Assembly (NCBI RefSeq): GCF_900116135.1
Contig: NZ_FOZX01000002.1
Coordinates: forward strand, 248,001 to 312,000
Length of the DNA stretch: 64,000 bases
Direction of reading: 5' to 3'
DNA from: Saccharopolyspora flava
GTDB taxonomy: Bacteria; Actinomycetota; Actinomycetes; Mycobacteriales; Pseudonocardiaceae
Of this stretch, positions 19,959 to 28,540 are shown piece after piece; the stretch's first letter is position 1, and each line of letters opens with the position of its first letter. The position numbers and the translations under genes are program-made. The notes below the pieces were generated by a model, which was given only the letters and a program-made list of their open reading frames with translations, ran no database searches and had not been told where the DNA came from.

Positions 19959-21554
19959 TCAGGCCAGCCGGGCCGCCAGCTCCGCGAGGGTGCGGGCGGC
20001 GAAACCGGTGCCGCCGACGGTGACCTCCGCGTAGTCCTTGTCGGCCCGCGCGGGTCCGGCGATGTCCAGGTGGGCCCAGCGCACGCCCTCGGTGAACTCG
20101 CGCAGGAACAGCGCCGCGGTGACGCCGCCCGGCCCGGCCGGGGTCTGCTTGACGTCGGCGAGCGCGCCCTCGACGGCCGCGGCGTGGTCCTCCAGCAGCG
20201 GCATCCGCCACCAGGTCTCGCCGACCCGCTCGCCCGCTCCGGTGATCTGCTCGGCGAGCTCGTCGTCGGTGGCGAACAGGCCGCCGGTGCGCAGACCGAG
20301 CGCGACCTTCATCGCGCCGGTCAGGGTCGCGACGTCGACGAGCACGTCGGGCTGGAGCTTGTCGACGGCGTAGGCCATCGCGTCGGCCAGCACCATCCGC
20401 CCCTCGGCGTCGGTGTTGCCGACCTCGGTGGTCTTGCCGCCGTAGTGCCGCACCACGTCACCGGGCCGGTAGGCGGTGCCGGAGACGTGGTTCTCGGCGG
20501 CGGGCACCAGGCCGGTGACCTTGACCGGCAGGCCCAGCCGGGCGATCGCCAGCAGCGCGCCGATGACCGCCGCGCCACCGGACATGTCGGTGCGCATCAG
20601 GTGCATGCCCTCGGCGGGCTTGAGCGAGATGCCGCCGGTGTCGAAGGTGATGCCCTTGCCGACCAGCACCAGGTGCGGACCGGTCGCATCCTGCGGCCGG
20701 TAGTCGAGCTGCAGCAGCCGGGGCGGGCGGGACGAACCGCCGCCGACCGCGAGGATGCCGCCGAAACCGTTGTCGGCCAGCCACTTCTCGTCCCGGACGG
20801 TCGCGGTGAGGTTCGCGACCGGCCCGGCGAGCTCGGCGGCCACCCCGGTCAGCCAGGCCGGGTCCTTGACGTTGGAGGGCGCGTTGGCCAGGTCGCGCGC
20901 CAGCGCGGTGGCGGCCGCGAGTTCGCGGGCGCGGCGCACCGGCTCGCGCAGCGCGGCGACGTCGGCGCCCTCCGGGGCGACCAGCAGGACCTTGCGCAGG
21001 CGCGCCGGCGCGGGCTCACCGGTGACCTTGAACCGGTAGCCGCCCAGCGCGAGCCCGAGGGTGAGCTCGCCGATCAGCTCGTCACCGGCGTCGTCGGGCA
21101 ACCGGACCTGCAGGTAGTCGGCGTCGGAGGCGTCGCCGAGGTCCCCGGGTTCGGAGTCGGCGTCGCCCGCACCGGTCAGCTTCTCGCGCACCGCGCGGGC
21201 CAGGCCCGCACCCGCGGCACGCCACTGCGCCGGCTCACCGGACCCGACGCCGACGAGCCAGCCGATGTCGCCGGAGCGCAGCGGGAACGCCTTCGCGTCC
21301 CCGGCCGAGGCGGAAGCGCCGAGCGCGGTGAGCACCTCCGCGTCCACAGAGAACCGTTCGGCCGCAGCGGCCAGGTCCGGGCCGGACTCGCCGTCGAAGA
21401 CCGCCGTCGCGCCCGGCACTCCGTCCCGCCACCGCTGCACCACGTCCACTTCGACCAGAGCGGTCGGGACCACGGGCAGCTCGGGCTCCACGCCGCGAGC
21501 GGGCTGGCCGCCGCGGGAGGACGGGGCGGAACGGAACACGGAGGCACCGGGCAC
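19959..21554 (-). CDS. pepA: Leucyl aminopeptidase (M17)
   Basis: 531 aa M17 aminopeptidase. The C-terminal catalytic domain has GKGITFDTGGISLKP, the metal/bicarbonate loop and the family signature NTDAEGRMVLAD, plus LTGAMKVALG; the N-terminal domain is the usual less conserved part. It removes N-terminal residues from peptides in the cytosol using two metal ions. A GTG seven bases after AGGAAGG is chosen as start, trimming a long unlikely extension. It lies downstream of the DUF3117 gene on the same strand with hairpins between them. Confidence 0.92.
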   Translation of the reverse strand: MPGASVFRSAPSSRGGQPARGVEPELPVVPTALVEVDVVQRWRDGVPGATAVFDGESGPDLAAAAERFSVDAEVLTALGASASAGDAKAFPLRSGDIGWLVGVGSGEPAQWRAAGAGLARAVREKLTGAGDADSEPGDLGDASDADYLQVRLPDDAGDELIGELTLGLALGGYRFKVTGEPAPARLRKVLLVAPEGADVAALREPVRRARELAAATALARDLANAPSNVKDPAWLTGVAAELAGPVANLTATVRDEKWLADNGFGGILAVGGGSSRPPRLLQLDYRPQDATGPHLVLVGKGITFDTGGISLKPAEGMHLMRTDMSGGAAVIGALLAIARLGLPVKVTGLVPAAENHVSGTAYRPGDVVRHYGGKTTEVGNTDAEGRMVLADAMAYAVDKLQPDVLVDVATLTGAMKVALGLRTGGLFATDDELAEQITGAGERVGETWWRMPLLEDHAAAVEGALADVKQTPAGPGGVTAALFLREFTEGVRWAHLDIAGPARADKDYAEVTVGGTGFAARTLAELAARLA

Positions 21555-21613
21555 GAGAAGACCTTCCTGCACGGACTGGCCGTGCGAACTCGAACTGGGG
21601 CGCCGACGAGAGA

Positions 21614-21659
21614 CCCCGGCACCGCGCTCGGCACCGGGGCCCGACGAGCGCGCTCGTCG
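21614..21659. terminator. Two adjacent hairpins between the DUF3117 gene and pepA
   Basis: CCCCGG and CCGGGG with intervening inverted matches (about 21614-21639), then a perfect 18-bp palindrome CGACGAGCGCGCTCGTCG (21642-21659). They lie in the 199-bp gap and may end the DUF3117 transcript. Confidence 0.4.
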
Positions 21660-21753
21660 CTCGTCGACGTGATTTTCAGTTGTCGCCTCGACCGGGAGGC
21701 GCCGCGACCGGCATCGGCCCGGCGGGCAGCGCGTCCCGATCCGCCTGGCGGCC

Positions 21754-21921
21754 TCAGCCGGTGGCCGACTCCAGCGCGTCGCCCAGGTTCTTGGCCTCCT
21801 CGAGCGACATCTCGACGACGAGCCGCCCACCACCCTCAAGCGGGACGCGCATCACGATGCCGCGTCCCTCCTTAGCCACCTCGAGGGGACCGTCACCGGT
21901 CCGGGGCTTCATGGCCGCCAT
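21754..21921 (-). CDS. DUF3117 domain protein (Rv1211 type)
   Basis: 55 aa, starting MAAMKPRTGDGPLEVAKEGR with the conserved IVMRVPLEGGGRLVVE. This is the invariant small actinobacterial DUF3117 protein; function unknown. ATG with GGAGGGAG upstream. In mycobacteria it neighbours tag, which also lies close by here, though separated by a crotonase gene. Confidence 0.9.
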   Translation of the reverse strand: MAAMKPRTGDGPLEVAKEGRGIVMRVPLEGGGRLVVEMSLEEAKNLGDALESATG

Positions 21922-22296
21922 AGCGTGCTCCCTCCGTGAAATCTTCCCCCGCTGGTCGCCACAACCAGTTCGGGTCCACCCCCATTCTCCCCCATCCCGA
22001 GGCGTGGACGAAACCGAACCGATCAACTCGTGTCGCCCGTGCGCTGGTCGAATATCGCCGACGGCTGGCAGACTCACCGTTCGTGTGGGGTGTTTCGGCG
22101 CCGTTCGGCACATCGCGGACACCGTCCGCGATCACCGTGCGGAGCAGATCCACTCCGGCGTGTCACCGACATCACGGCGGCCGTCCCGGCGACCAGCGGG
22201 GACACCGTCCAACCGGGACGGCGCGCCGGCCGCGCGGTCCACTGTGGAGGTGTTCGCGCGTCCCGCCGCAACGGACGTCAAGGCAAGGAGCTGGGA
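21922..22296. other. 375-bp gap between divergent DUF3117 and crotonase genes
   Basis: No gene or clear repeat seen. It must hold two divergent promoters; I could not pick convincing boxes. A GGAG for the crotonase start lies at the right end. Confidence 0.4.
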
Positions 22297-23079
22297 GTGA
22301 CCGACGTACTGCTGACCGAGGACACCGCTGGTGTGCGGCTGCTCACGTTGAACCGCCCCGAGTCGTTCAACTCGCTCAACATCGAGCTCAAGCAGGCGCT
22401 GCTGACGGCCCTGCGGGAAGCCGCGGCGGACGACTCGGTGCGCGCGCTGGTGATCACCGGCGCGGGGAAGGCGTTCTGCGCGGGGCAGGACCTCAAGGAG
22501 CACATCGAGCTCCTCTCCAGCGGTGACCCGAGCCCGCTGAAGACCGTCGAGGAGCACTACAACCCGATCACCAAGGCGCTGGCCACCATGCCCAAGCCGG
22601 TGATCGCCGCCGTCAACGGCACCGCGGCGGGCGCGGGCGCCTCGATCGCCTACGCCAGCGACCTGCGGATCGCCGCGACCGGCTCGAAGTTCCTGATGGC
22701 CTTCGCCAACGTCGGCCTGTCGACGGACTCCGGCGCGTCCTGGACGCTGCCGCGGCTGATCGGCTACGGCCGCGCGATGGAGATGCTGCTGCTGGCCCAG
22801 CCGGTGCAGGCCGACGAGGCGCTGCGGATCGGCATGGTCAACCAGGTCGTCGACGACGCCCTGAGCGTGGCGATGGAGCTGGCCACCCGGATGGCCTCCG
22901 GCCCGACCTTCGCCTACGCCCGCATCAAGGAAGCCGTCCAGGCGGCCTCCGCCGAAGCCCTCGACGAAGCCCTCGCGGTCGAAGCGGGCGCCCAGAACGA
23001 AGCAGGCCTCACCGAGGACCACAAGGAAGCGGTCGCCGCCTTCGTCGACAAGCGCACCCCCCACTTCACCGGCCGCTGA
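22297..23079 (+). CDS. Enoyl-CoA hydratase/isomerase (PaaG-like crotonase)
   Basis: 260 aa crotonase. The CoA/oxyanion parts are AFCAGQDLKEH and NGTAAGAGASIAYASDLRIA. The active-site stretch FANVGLSTDSGASWTLPRLI has Asp where PaaG-type isomerases do, instead of the second Glu of classic hydratases, so an isomerase or ring-opening role is possible. GTG with GGAG about eight bases upstream is chosen; the longer frame start is unsupported. No phenylacetate genes are adjacent, so the pathway is open. Confidence 0.85.
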   Translation: MTDVLLTEDTAGVRLLTLNRPESFNSLNIELKQALLTALREAAADDSVRALVITGAGKAFCAGQDLKEHIELLSSGDPSPLKTVEEHYNPITKALATMPKPVIAAVNGTAAGAGASIAYASDLRIAATGSKFLMAFANVGLSTDSGASWTLPRLIGYGRAMEMLLLAQPVQADEALRIGMVNQVVDDALSVAMELATRMASGPTFAYARIKEAVQAASAEALDEALAVEAGAQNEAGLTEDHKEAVAAFVDKRTPHFTGR

Positions 23080-23090
23080 CCGACCACCCC

Positions 23091-23186
23091 CGACAAAACC
23101 TGCGGTATTCGACCGGTCGAAAACCGCAGGTTTTGTCGGGTCAAAAACCGCAGGTTTTGTCGGGTCGAATACCGCAGGTTTTGACC
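23091..23186. repeat. 24-bp quasi-palindrome array C2 (4 abutting units) between crotonase and tag
   Basis: Four units of exactly 24 bp: 23091-23114 (inverted), 23115-23138, 23139-23162 and 23163-23186. They share ACCGCAGGTTTT with GGTCGAA at the left. The array fills the gap: 11 bases after the crotonase stop and five bases before the convergent tag stop. The last unit is identical to 61151-61174 in array C6. Confidence 0.9.
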
Positions 23187-23191
23187 CTGGA

Positions 23192-23770
23192 TCAGGCGCG
23201 CCAGCAGTGCTGGAGGTGGTCGTCGACCATGCCCGTGGCTTGCATGAGGGCGTAGCAGGTGGTGGGGCCAACGAAGACGAAGCCGCGGCGTTTGAGGTCC
23301 TTGGCCATGGCCTTGGACTCGTCGGTGACGGCGGGGACGTCGCCGAGCTTGGCCGGGCGTTCGGATTCCGGCCTGCGGGGTGGGGCGAAGGACCAGAGGA
23401 GGTCGTCGAGCGGGACGTCGAGGTCCAGGACCGCGCGGGCGTTGGTGATGGCGGCGTCGATCTTGGCGCGGTTGCGGACGATCGAGGCGTCGGCGAGCAG
23501 CCGCTGCCGGTCGTCCTCGCCGAAGGCCGCGACCGTCTCGGGGTCGAAACCGGCGAAGGCCTCGCGGAACGCGGGCCGCTTGCGCAGGATCGTCAGCCAC
23601 GACAGGCCGGACTGGAACGACTCCAGGGTGATCCGCTCGTAGAGCTCGGGGACCCCGCGCAGCGCGACTCCCCACTCCTGGTCGTGGTAGGCGGCGTAGT
23701 CGGGTTGCGCGGCGCCCCACGGGCACCGGGCGCGGCCGTCCTCGCCGATGACCACGGATCCGTCACTCAT
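23192..23770 (-). CDS. tag: DNA-3-methyladenine glycosylase I
   Basis: 192 aa. Tag removes 3-methyladenine from alkylated DNA. Zinc ligands are visible: Cys in RCPWG, His in YHDQEWG, and the C-terminal H-x3-C in DDHLQHC. The HhH-like core FQSGLSWLTILRKRPAFREAF fits. The ATG overlaps the end of the upstream DivIVA-like gene, so the two are co-translated; the same pair is adjacent in mycobacteria (Rv1209, Rv1210). Confidence 0.92.
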   Translation of the reverse strand: MSDGSVVIGEDGRARCPWGAAQPDYAAYHDQEWGVALRGVPELYERITLESFQSGLSWLTILRKRPAFREAFAGFDPETVAAFGEDDRQRLLADASIVRNRAKIDAAITNARAVLDLDVPLDDLLWSFAPPRRPESERPAKLGDVPAVTDESKAMAKDLKRRGFVFVGPTTCYALMQATGMVDDHLQHCWRA

Positions 23771-24110
23771 CCTCGGCACCGCCCCGGGCGCGCGCCTTGT
23801 CGAGCTCCTGCCCGGCGACGTCGAGCTGGCGCTCGAGGACCGCGATGCGGCCGTGCAGCTCGTCGAGCTCGCCGGCGAGCCGGTCCAGCACCCAGTCCAC
23901 CTCGGTGACCTTGTAGCCCCGCAGGACCTGCTGGAACCGGACCGCGCGCACGTCGGAACCCTCGACGTCGGACGAGGGAAGCCGGGTGGGCGTGGAGCCG
24001 GGCGGCAGCGGCGCGAGCTGCTCGCCCCGGCCGAACACCAGCGAAGCCAGCAGGTACACGACGGCCGCGACCGCCAGCACCACGAACACGTAGATGAGCG
24101 CACTAGCCAC
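23763..24110 (-). CDS. DivIVA-domain membrane protein (Rv1209 type)
   Basis: 115 aa. One N-terminal membrane helix (ALIYVFVVLAVAAVVYLLAS) with FGRGEQL, then the DivIVA signature RFQQVLRGYKVTEVDWVLDR and a short coiled coil. Such proteins sit at the cytoplasmic membrane and may follow curvature or septum; the function of this one is unknown. GTG start; the stop overlaps tag. Confidence 0.85.
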   Translation of the reverse strand: MASALIYVFVVLAVAAVVYLLASLVFGRGEQLAPLPPGSTPTRLPSSDVEGSDVRAVRFQQVLRGYKVTEVDWVLDRLAGELDELHGRIAVLERQLDVAGQELDKARARGGAEDE

Positions 24111-24195
24111 GGAGCAATCGTGGCACGCCCCACCGACCGCCGAGCAGACGCCCGGAGCCGCGAGGTGTGCAAACCGCCCTCGCGGCCGCGAACGA

Positions 24196-24525
24196 TCAGG
24201 TCTTGGCAGGAGCCGCGAGGACTCCTTCGATGGCGTGGGTGAATTCTCGCCAGGCGCGGCGTTCCGCCTGGAGTGTTTGGGTGCCCGCCTGGGTGAGCCG
24301 GTACGTGCGCCGCTGGCGGCCGCCAACGGTGCTCCAGGTGCTCTGCACGAATCCGGCTCGCTCGAGTCTGCGCAGCGCCGGGTAGACCGTTCCCGTGGGC
24401 AGGTCCAGAGCGCCACCACTGCGTTCCTGCAAAGCCTCGATGATCGCGTAACCGTGCAACGCCCTGCCGTCTAGGGTGGCCAGGAGCAGGGCGTCCAGGT
24501 GGCCGCGGAGCGCATCAGCCTTCAC
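24196..24525 (-). CDS. PadR family transcriptional regulator
   Basis: 109 aa winged-helix protein: LDALLLATLDGRALHGYAII, then LPTGTVYPALRRLERAGF and the wing VGGRQRRTYRLTQAG. Short PadR-s1 type lacking the long C-terminal domain. It may control itself and the divergent hypothetical gene. Start is GTG at 24525 without a strong ribosome site. Confidence 0.82.
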   Translation of the reverse strand: MKADALRGHLDALLLATLDGRALHGYAIIEALQERSGGALDLPTGTVYPALRRLERAGFVQSTWSTVGGRQRRTYRLTQAGTQTLQAERRAWREFTHAIEGVLAAPAKT

Positions 24526-24576
24526 AGGTAGCGACTCTACGGATATTTCCGCGCAGTGTCACCGCCTCCACACAAG

Positions 24577-24590
24577 AGGACCAAGGTCCT
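24577..24590. promoter_or_regulatory. Perfect palindrome AGGACCAAGGTCCT, NarL/DosR-box-like
   Basis: GGAC-CAAG-GTCC matches the GGGAC-N4-GTCCC plan of DosR (DevR) boxes. It lies in the 231-bp divergent region between padR and the hypothetical gene, but no DosR or typical target gene is in the window. Confidence 0.4.
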
Positions 24591-24612
24591 TTCCCGATCA
24601 GGACCCCCATGA

Positions 24613-24623
24613 TGTGAGTCACA
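24613..24623. promoter_or_regulatory. Inverted repeat TGTGA-G-TCACA
   Basis: A perfect 5-bp dyad around one base. It lies 22 bases from the AGGACCAAGGTCCT palindrome, in the same divergent region. The factor is unknown; the half-sites equal those of CRP but the spacing does not. Confidence 0.35.
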
Positions 24624-24756
24624 GCATCTTGAGTCGGCCGATCGGGTGGTCTGACCCCGAACGGACGCTCACGATCGGCTGAATCGAGCACACTCGGGGA
24701 TCGTGAAGCGGAGGAGGACCTTCCTCTGCGAATCCCCGACCAGGAGCCGATCCCCC

Positions 24757-25116
24757 GTGCCCGATCGCGAAGCGGAAACGACCAACGGCGCCGGCCTGCT
24801 CGACCGGGCCGCCCCGGCCACCCCGACCCCGCGGGCCACCGACCAGAGCGACCGCCAGGCCGCCCTCGATCAGATCCGCGTCTACCTGAACTCGCTGGTC
24901 GACGTCCTCGACCAGCACCCCGTGCCCAGCCTGGACCTGGACGAGGCCTCGTGGCGGCTCGCCGAGATCGTCGACGAGCTGGCCGTGGAGCGGCCCAGCC
25001 CGCCGCGCGTGCAGTCGCGCTGGATCCGGCTCGAACCGGTCCTGCGCGAGGTCCGCCCCGACATCCCGTTCCCCGCGCTCACCCACCTCATCCGCACCGC
25101 GCTCGGCGTGGCCTGA
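24757..25116 (+). CDS. Hypothetical protein, 119 aa
   Basis: Not recognised. From GTG at 24757 (AGGAG ten bases upstream) the product starts PDREAETTNGAGLLDRAAP; a longer start at 24703 is possible. The second half is helical and well-behaved: ALDQIRVYLNSLVDVLDQHP, SLDLDEASWRLAEIVDELA and FPALTHLIRTALGVA. No signal peptide or membrane helix. In mycobacteria the corresponding spot next to folP2 holds gpgS, which is absent here. Confidence 0.6.
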   Translation: MPDREAETTNGAGLLDRAAPATPTPRATDQSDRQAALDQIRVYLNSLVDVLDQHPVPSLDLDEASWRLAEIVDELAVERPSPPRVQSRWIRLEPVLREVRPDIPFPALTHLIRTALGVA

Positions 25117-25992
25117 TCAGGCCAGACCGCGCAGCACCTGGTCCGGCTGCCGGGTGCCCGCGATGCCGGCGACCATGTCGACGACCCGGCGGGTCTCGCG
25201 CACCTGGTGCGCGCGGAAGACGCGGGCGCCCTGCCACGCGGCCACGGCCGTCGCGGCCAGGGTGCCCTCCAGCCGTTCGGTGACCTCGGTGCCGAGGGTT
25301 TCGCCGACGAAGTCCTTGTTCGACAGCGCCATCAGCACCGGCCACCCGGTGGCGACCAGCTCGTCCGCCCGGCGCAGCAGCGCCAGCCCGTGCCAGGTGT
25401 TCTTGCCGAAGTCGTGCGTCGGGTCGATGAGCACGCCCTCGGCGGGAACGCCCAGTGCCACCATCCGCTCGGCCCGCTCGACGAGCTCCGCGGTCACCTC
25501 GGCGACCACGTCGGCGTAGCGGGAGCGGTAGGCGTCGGTGCGCGGGGCGAGCCCGCCGGTGTGCGAGCAGACGACCCCGACCCGGTGCTCGGCGGCGACC
25601 TCCGCCAGCTTCGGGTCGGCGCCCGCCCAGGTGTCGTTGAGCAGGTCGGCACCGGCCTCGCAGACCTGGGCGGCGACCTCGTGCCGCCAGGTGTCGACGC
25701 TGATCACCAGGTTCGGGTGCCGCTCGCGGACCGCGGTCACGAACGGCACCACCCGGGCCGCCTCGTCGTCGGCGTCGACGCGTTCGCCCTGCGCACCGGC
25801 GCGGACACCGCCGATGTCGACGATGTCCGCCCCGTCGGCGACCGCCCGGTCGACCGCGGCCAGCGCGGCGTCGGCGGCGAACGTGCGGCCGCGGTCGAAG
25901 AACGAGTCGCGGGTCCGGTTGACGATGCCCATCACCAGCGGCCGGTCCGACGGCATCTCCTTGTCCCGGAACCGCAGGGGTCGTGCGCTCAT
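25117..25992 (-). CDS. folP2: FolP2-type dihydropteroate synthase homologue
   Basis: 291 aa TIM barrel matching mycobacterial FolP2 (Rv1207): MGIVNRTRDSFFDRG, DIVDIGGVRAG, SVDTWRHEVA, DLLNDTWAGADP, DPTHDFGKNTWHG and ALSNKDFVGETLG. Compared with true DHPS it lacks the STRPG loop after DIGG and has SNKD where SRK binds the pterin/sulfa site. The M. tuberculosis paralogue is reported not to act as DHPS, so folate synthesis should not be assumed. It overlaps the preceding LOG-family gene, implying an operon. Confidence 0.85.
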   Translation of the reverse strand: MSARPLRFRDKEMPSDRPLVMGIVNRTRDSFFDRGRTFAADAALAAVDRAVADGADIVDIGGVRAGAQGERVDADDEAARVVPFVTAVRERHPNLVISVDTWRHEVAAQVCEAGADLLNDTWAGADPKLAEVAAEHRVGVVCSHTGGLAPRTDAYRSRYADVVAEVTAELVERAERMVALGVPAEGVLIDPTHDFGKNTWHGLALLRRADELVATGWPVLMALSNKDFVGETLGTEVTERLEGTLAATAVAAWQGARVFRAHQVRETRRVVDMVAGIAGTRQPDQVLRGLA

Positions 25993-26540
25993 GCGACCAG
26001 GGCGTCCAGCGCTTCGTCGACGTCGGCGGTCACGGTCAGCACGTCGAGCGAGCGCTGCGACGCGAAACCGGTCTCCACCAGGCCGTTGAGCCAGTCCAGC
26101 AGGCCCTGGAAGTGGCCGTCCGGGTCGAGCAGCACCACCGGCTTGGCGTGCATCCCGAGGTAGCGGGCGGTCCAGATCTCGAAGAGCTCCTCGCAGGTGC
26201 CGATGCCGCCGGGCAGCGTCAGGAACGCGTTGGCGTGGGCGTCCATCAGGCCCTTGCGCTCGCGCATGGTGTCGACGACCAGCAGCTCGTCGGAGTCGGT
26301 GTCACCGACCTCGCGGTCGACCAGGGCGCGCGGGATGACGCCGATGGTGCGCCCGCCGTCGGCGCGGGCCGCGCGGGCGATCTCGCCCATCATCGAGACC
26401 TTGCCGCCGCCGGAGACCAGCGTCCAGCCGCGCTTGGCGATCTTGCGGCCCACCTCGGCGGCCAGGTCCAGGTAGTGCTGCGGCACCGGCCCGGACGCGC
26501 AGTAGACGCAGACCGATACGTCCGCCGAAGGGGTGTTCAA
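25989..26540 (-). CDS. LOG family protein (Rv1205 type, cytokinin-riboside hydrolase-like)
   Basis: 183 aa Rossmann-like LOG protein with GGGKVSMMGEIARAA and the signature LPGGIGTCEELFEIW. LOG enzymes release free bases from N6-modified AMP; Rv1205 of M. tuberculosis is a homologue that makes cytokinin. The start appears to be TTG overlapping the previous stop (ATTGA), so it is coupled to the upstream LOG-like gene and overlaps folP2 at its end. Confidence 0.85.
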   Translation of the reverse strand: MNTPSADVSVCVYCASGPVPQHYLDLAAEVGRKIAKRGWTLVSGGGKVSMMGEIARAARADGGRTIGVIPRALVDREVGDTDSDELLVVDTMRERKGLMDAHANAFLTLPGGIGTCEELFEIWTARYLGMHAKPVVLLDPDGHFQGLLDWLNGLVETGFASQRSLDVLTVTADVDEALDALVA

Positions 26541-27322
26541 TGCGTCGCCTCCCACGCCTCGTAGGCCTCCTGCACGATCGACACCGCGTCGTCGATGTCG
26601 TCGGTGACGTGCAGCAGCGCCATGTCCTTCTCGCCGATCTTGCCGCCCTCGAGCATCCGGTCCCGGATCCAGTCGTAGAGGCCCTGCCAGTAGTCGCTGC
26701 CGAACAGCACGACCGGGAACTTCGTGACCTTCTTCGTCTGCACCAGGGTCAGCGACTCGAACAGCTCGTCCATCGTGCCGAAACCGCCGGGCAGGCAGAT
26801 GAAGGCCTGCGCGTACTTCATGAACATCGTCTTGCGGACGAAGAAGTACCGGAAGTTGACGCCCAGGTCCACCCACGGGTTCAGGCCCTGCTCGAACGGC
26901 AGCTCGATGCCCAGTCCGATGGATAGCCCGCCGGCTTCCGAGGCGCCGCGGTTGACGGCTTCCATCGTGCCGGGGCCGCCGCCGGTGATGGCCGCGCAGC
27001 CGATCTCGGCCAGCGCCCTGCCCAGGGCGACGCCGGTGGCGTACTCGGGGTGCTCGCGCGGGGTGCGGGCGGAGCCGAAGACGGTGACCGCGCGCGGCAC
27101 CTCGGCCAGCGCGCCGAAGCCCTCGACGAACTCGGCCTGGATGCGCAGCACCCGCCACGGATCGGTGTGCACCCAGTCGGAGGGGCCTCTGGAGTCCAGC
27201 AGGCGCTGATCGGTGGTGGTCGGCTCGCTCAGTCTCGAGCGGCGCAGCACCACGGGTCCGCGTTGCTTCTCGTGCGGGCGCTCCGCGCCGTTGGGTTCAC
27301 CCCACTGGCCATCGACTGTCAT
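26537..27322 (-). CDS. Second LOG/TIGR00730 family protein
   Basis: 261 aa. After a charged N-terminal extension (about 75 residues), it carries AVTVFGSARTP, GCAAITGGGPGTMEAVNRGA and LPGGFGTMDELFESLTLVQT. The PGGxGTxxE motif is intact, so catalysis on a nucleotide is plausible. It is distinct from the next gene, which belongs to a shorter LOG type. ATG at 27322 lacks a strong ribosome site; the longer frame start is less likely. Confidence 0.82.
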   Translation of the reverse strand: MTVDGQWGEPNGAERPHEKQRGPVVLRRSRLSEPTTTDQRLLDSRGPSDWVHTDPWRVLRIQAEFVEGFGALAEVPRAVTVFGSARTPREHPEYATGVALGRALAEIGCAAITGGGPGTMEAVNRGASEAGGLSIGLGIELPFEQGLNPWVDLGVNFRYFFVRKTMFMKYAQAFICLPGGFGTMDELFESLTLVQTKKVTKFPVVLFGSDYWQGLYDWIRDRMLEGGKIGEKDMALLHVTDDIDDAVSIVQEAYEAWEATH

Positions 27323-27416
27323 GCCGTCGAGCGTACGCAGCCGCCGATCGTTCTCCGAGTCGCCCCGCCGCTGTACGCGGACGGTGAAATGCCTGTTCAC
27401 GGGGGATTCACAGGGC

Positions 27417-27437
27417 CGTATCGCGGCGTACGATACG
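27417..27437. promoter_or_regulatory. Inverted repeat CGTATCG-N7-CGATACG
   Basis: Seven-bp arms in the 232-bp divergent region between the LOG-like gene and the SPFH gene. Spacing fits a dimeric regulator. Confidence 0.35.
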
Positions 27438-27554
27438 AAGAAAAGATCTAGCGGCGCCGGCGACGCGAGCCGGGCGCCATCCGCAGATCCGCTCCTGATC
27501 TACGCAGGCGCTCAGCGCCGTCGGGCCGTTCCCCCACGAGCCCGGGAGCCGATC

Positions 27555-28520
27555 ATGCTCATCGAACTGCTCATCGCAATCCTCGTGCTCGGTGCCATCT
27601 ACGTCGCCTCGAGCGTCAAGATCATCAAGCAGTACGAGCGGGGCGTGGTGTTCCGCTTCGGACGGCTGCAGGAGCTCACCCGCGGCCCCGGCATCACCAT
27701 GATCGTTCCCGCGGTGGACCACCTGCGGAAGGTCAACCTCCAGATCGTCACGATGCCGGTGCCCGCGCAGGAGGGCATCACCCGCGACAACGTCACCGTC
27801 CGGGTCGACGCGGTCGTGTACTTCAGGGTCGAGGACGCAGCGCGGGCCGTGGTCAACGTCGAGGACTACCTGTTCGCGATGGGCCAGCTCGCCCAGACCT
27901 CGCTGCGGTCGATCATCGGCAAGAGCGACCTCGACGACCTGCTGTCCAACCGCGAGCGCCTCAACCAGGGGCTGGAGCTGATGATCGACAGCCCGGCGCT
28001 GGAGTGGGGCGTGCACATCGACCGGGTGGAGATCAAGGACGTCTCGCTGCCGGAGTCGATGAAGCGCTCCATCGCCCGCCAGGCCGAGGCCGAGCGGGAG
28101 CGCCGTTCGCGGGTGATCTCCGCCGACGGCGAGTTCCAGGCCTCCCGCAAGCTCTCCGACGCGGCCCGCGTCATGTCCGACACCCCCGCCGCGCTCCAGC
28201 TGCGCCTGCTGGAAACGGTCGTCGAGGTAGCGGCCGAGAAGAACTCCACGCTGGTCCTACCGTTCCCGGTAGAACTCCTCCAATTCGTCGACAAGATCCA
28301 ACAACAGAGCACCCAACAGGCTTCCAGCGAGACCCCCACGAAGTCCCAACCCCAGAACGAACCCCAACAACTCACCGAACCCGACCCCGAACCCCAGGAA
28401 CTCACCGAAGCCGAACGCCAAGCCGCCGAACTCCCACCCGAAACCACGCCCACCCCGGCCCTCCCCCAGCAAAGAGCCACCGAAGAACCCACCGACGCAG
28501 AGGTCCTCGGCACCGCCTAA
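27555..28520 (+). CDS. SPFH/band 7 (slipin/stomatin-like) membrane protein
   Basis: 321 aa. N-terminal membrane helix (LIELLIAILVLGAIYVASS), then the SPFH domain starting IIKQYERGVVFRFGRLQEL, and a helical region with SIARQAEAERERRSRVISA. Such proteins oligomerise on the membrane into microdomains. The last 60 residues are a low-complexity Pro/Gln/Glu/Thr tail whose DNA is noticeably C/A-rich on the coding strand. ATG has GGGAG upstream. Confidence 0.88.
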   Translation: MLIELLIAILVLGAIYVASSVKIIKQYERGVVFRFGRLQELTRGPGITMIVPAVDHLRKVNLQIVTMPVPAQEGITRDNVTVRVDAVVYFRVEDAARAVVNVEDYLFAMGQLAQTSLRSIIGKSDLDDLLSNRERLNQGLELMIDSPALEWGVHIDRVEIKDVSLPESMKRSIARQAEAERERRSRVISADGEFQASRKLSDAARVMSDTPAALQLRLLETVVEVAAEKNSTLVLPFPVELLQFVDKIQQQSTQQASSETPTKSQPQNEPQQLTEPDPEPQELTEAERQAAELPPETTPTPALPQQRATEEPTDAEVLGTA

Positions 28521-28540
28521 CCCCTCCCGCCCCGCAGGGG

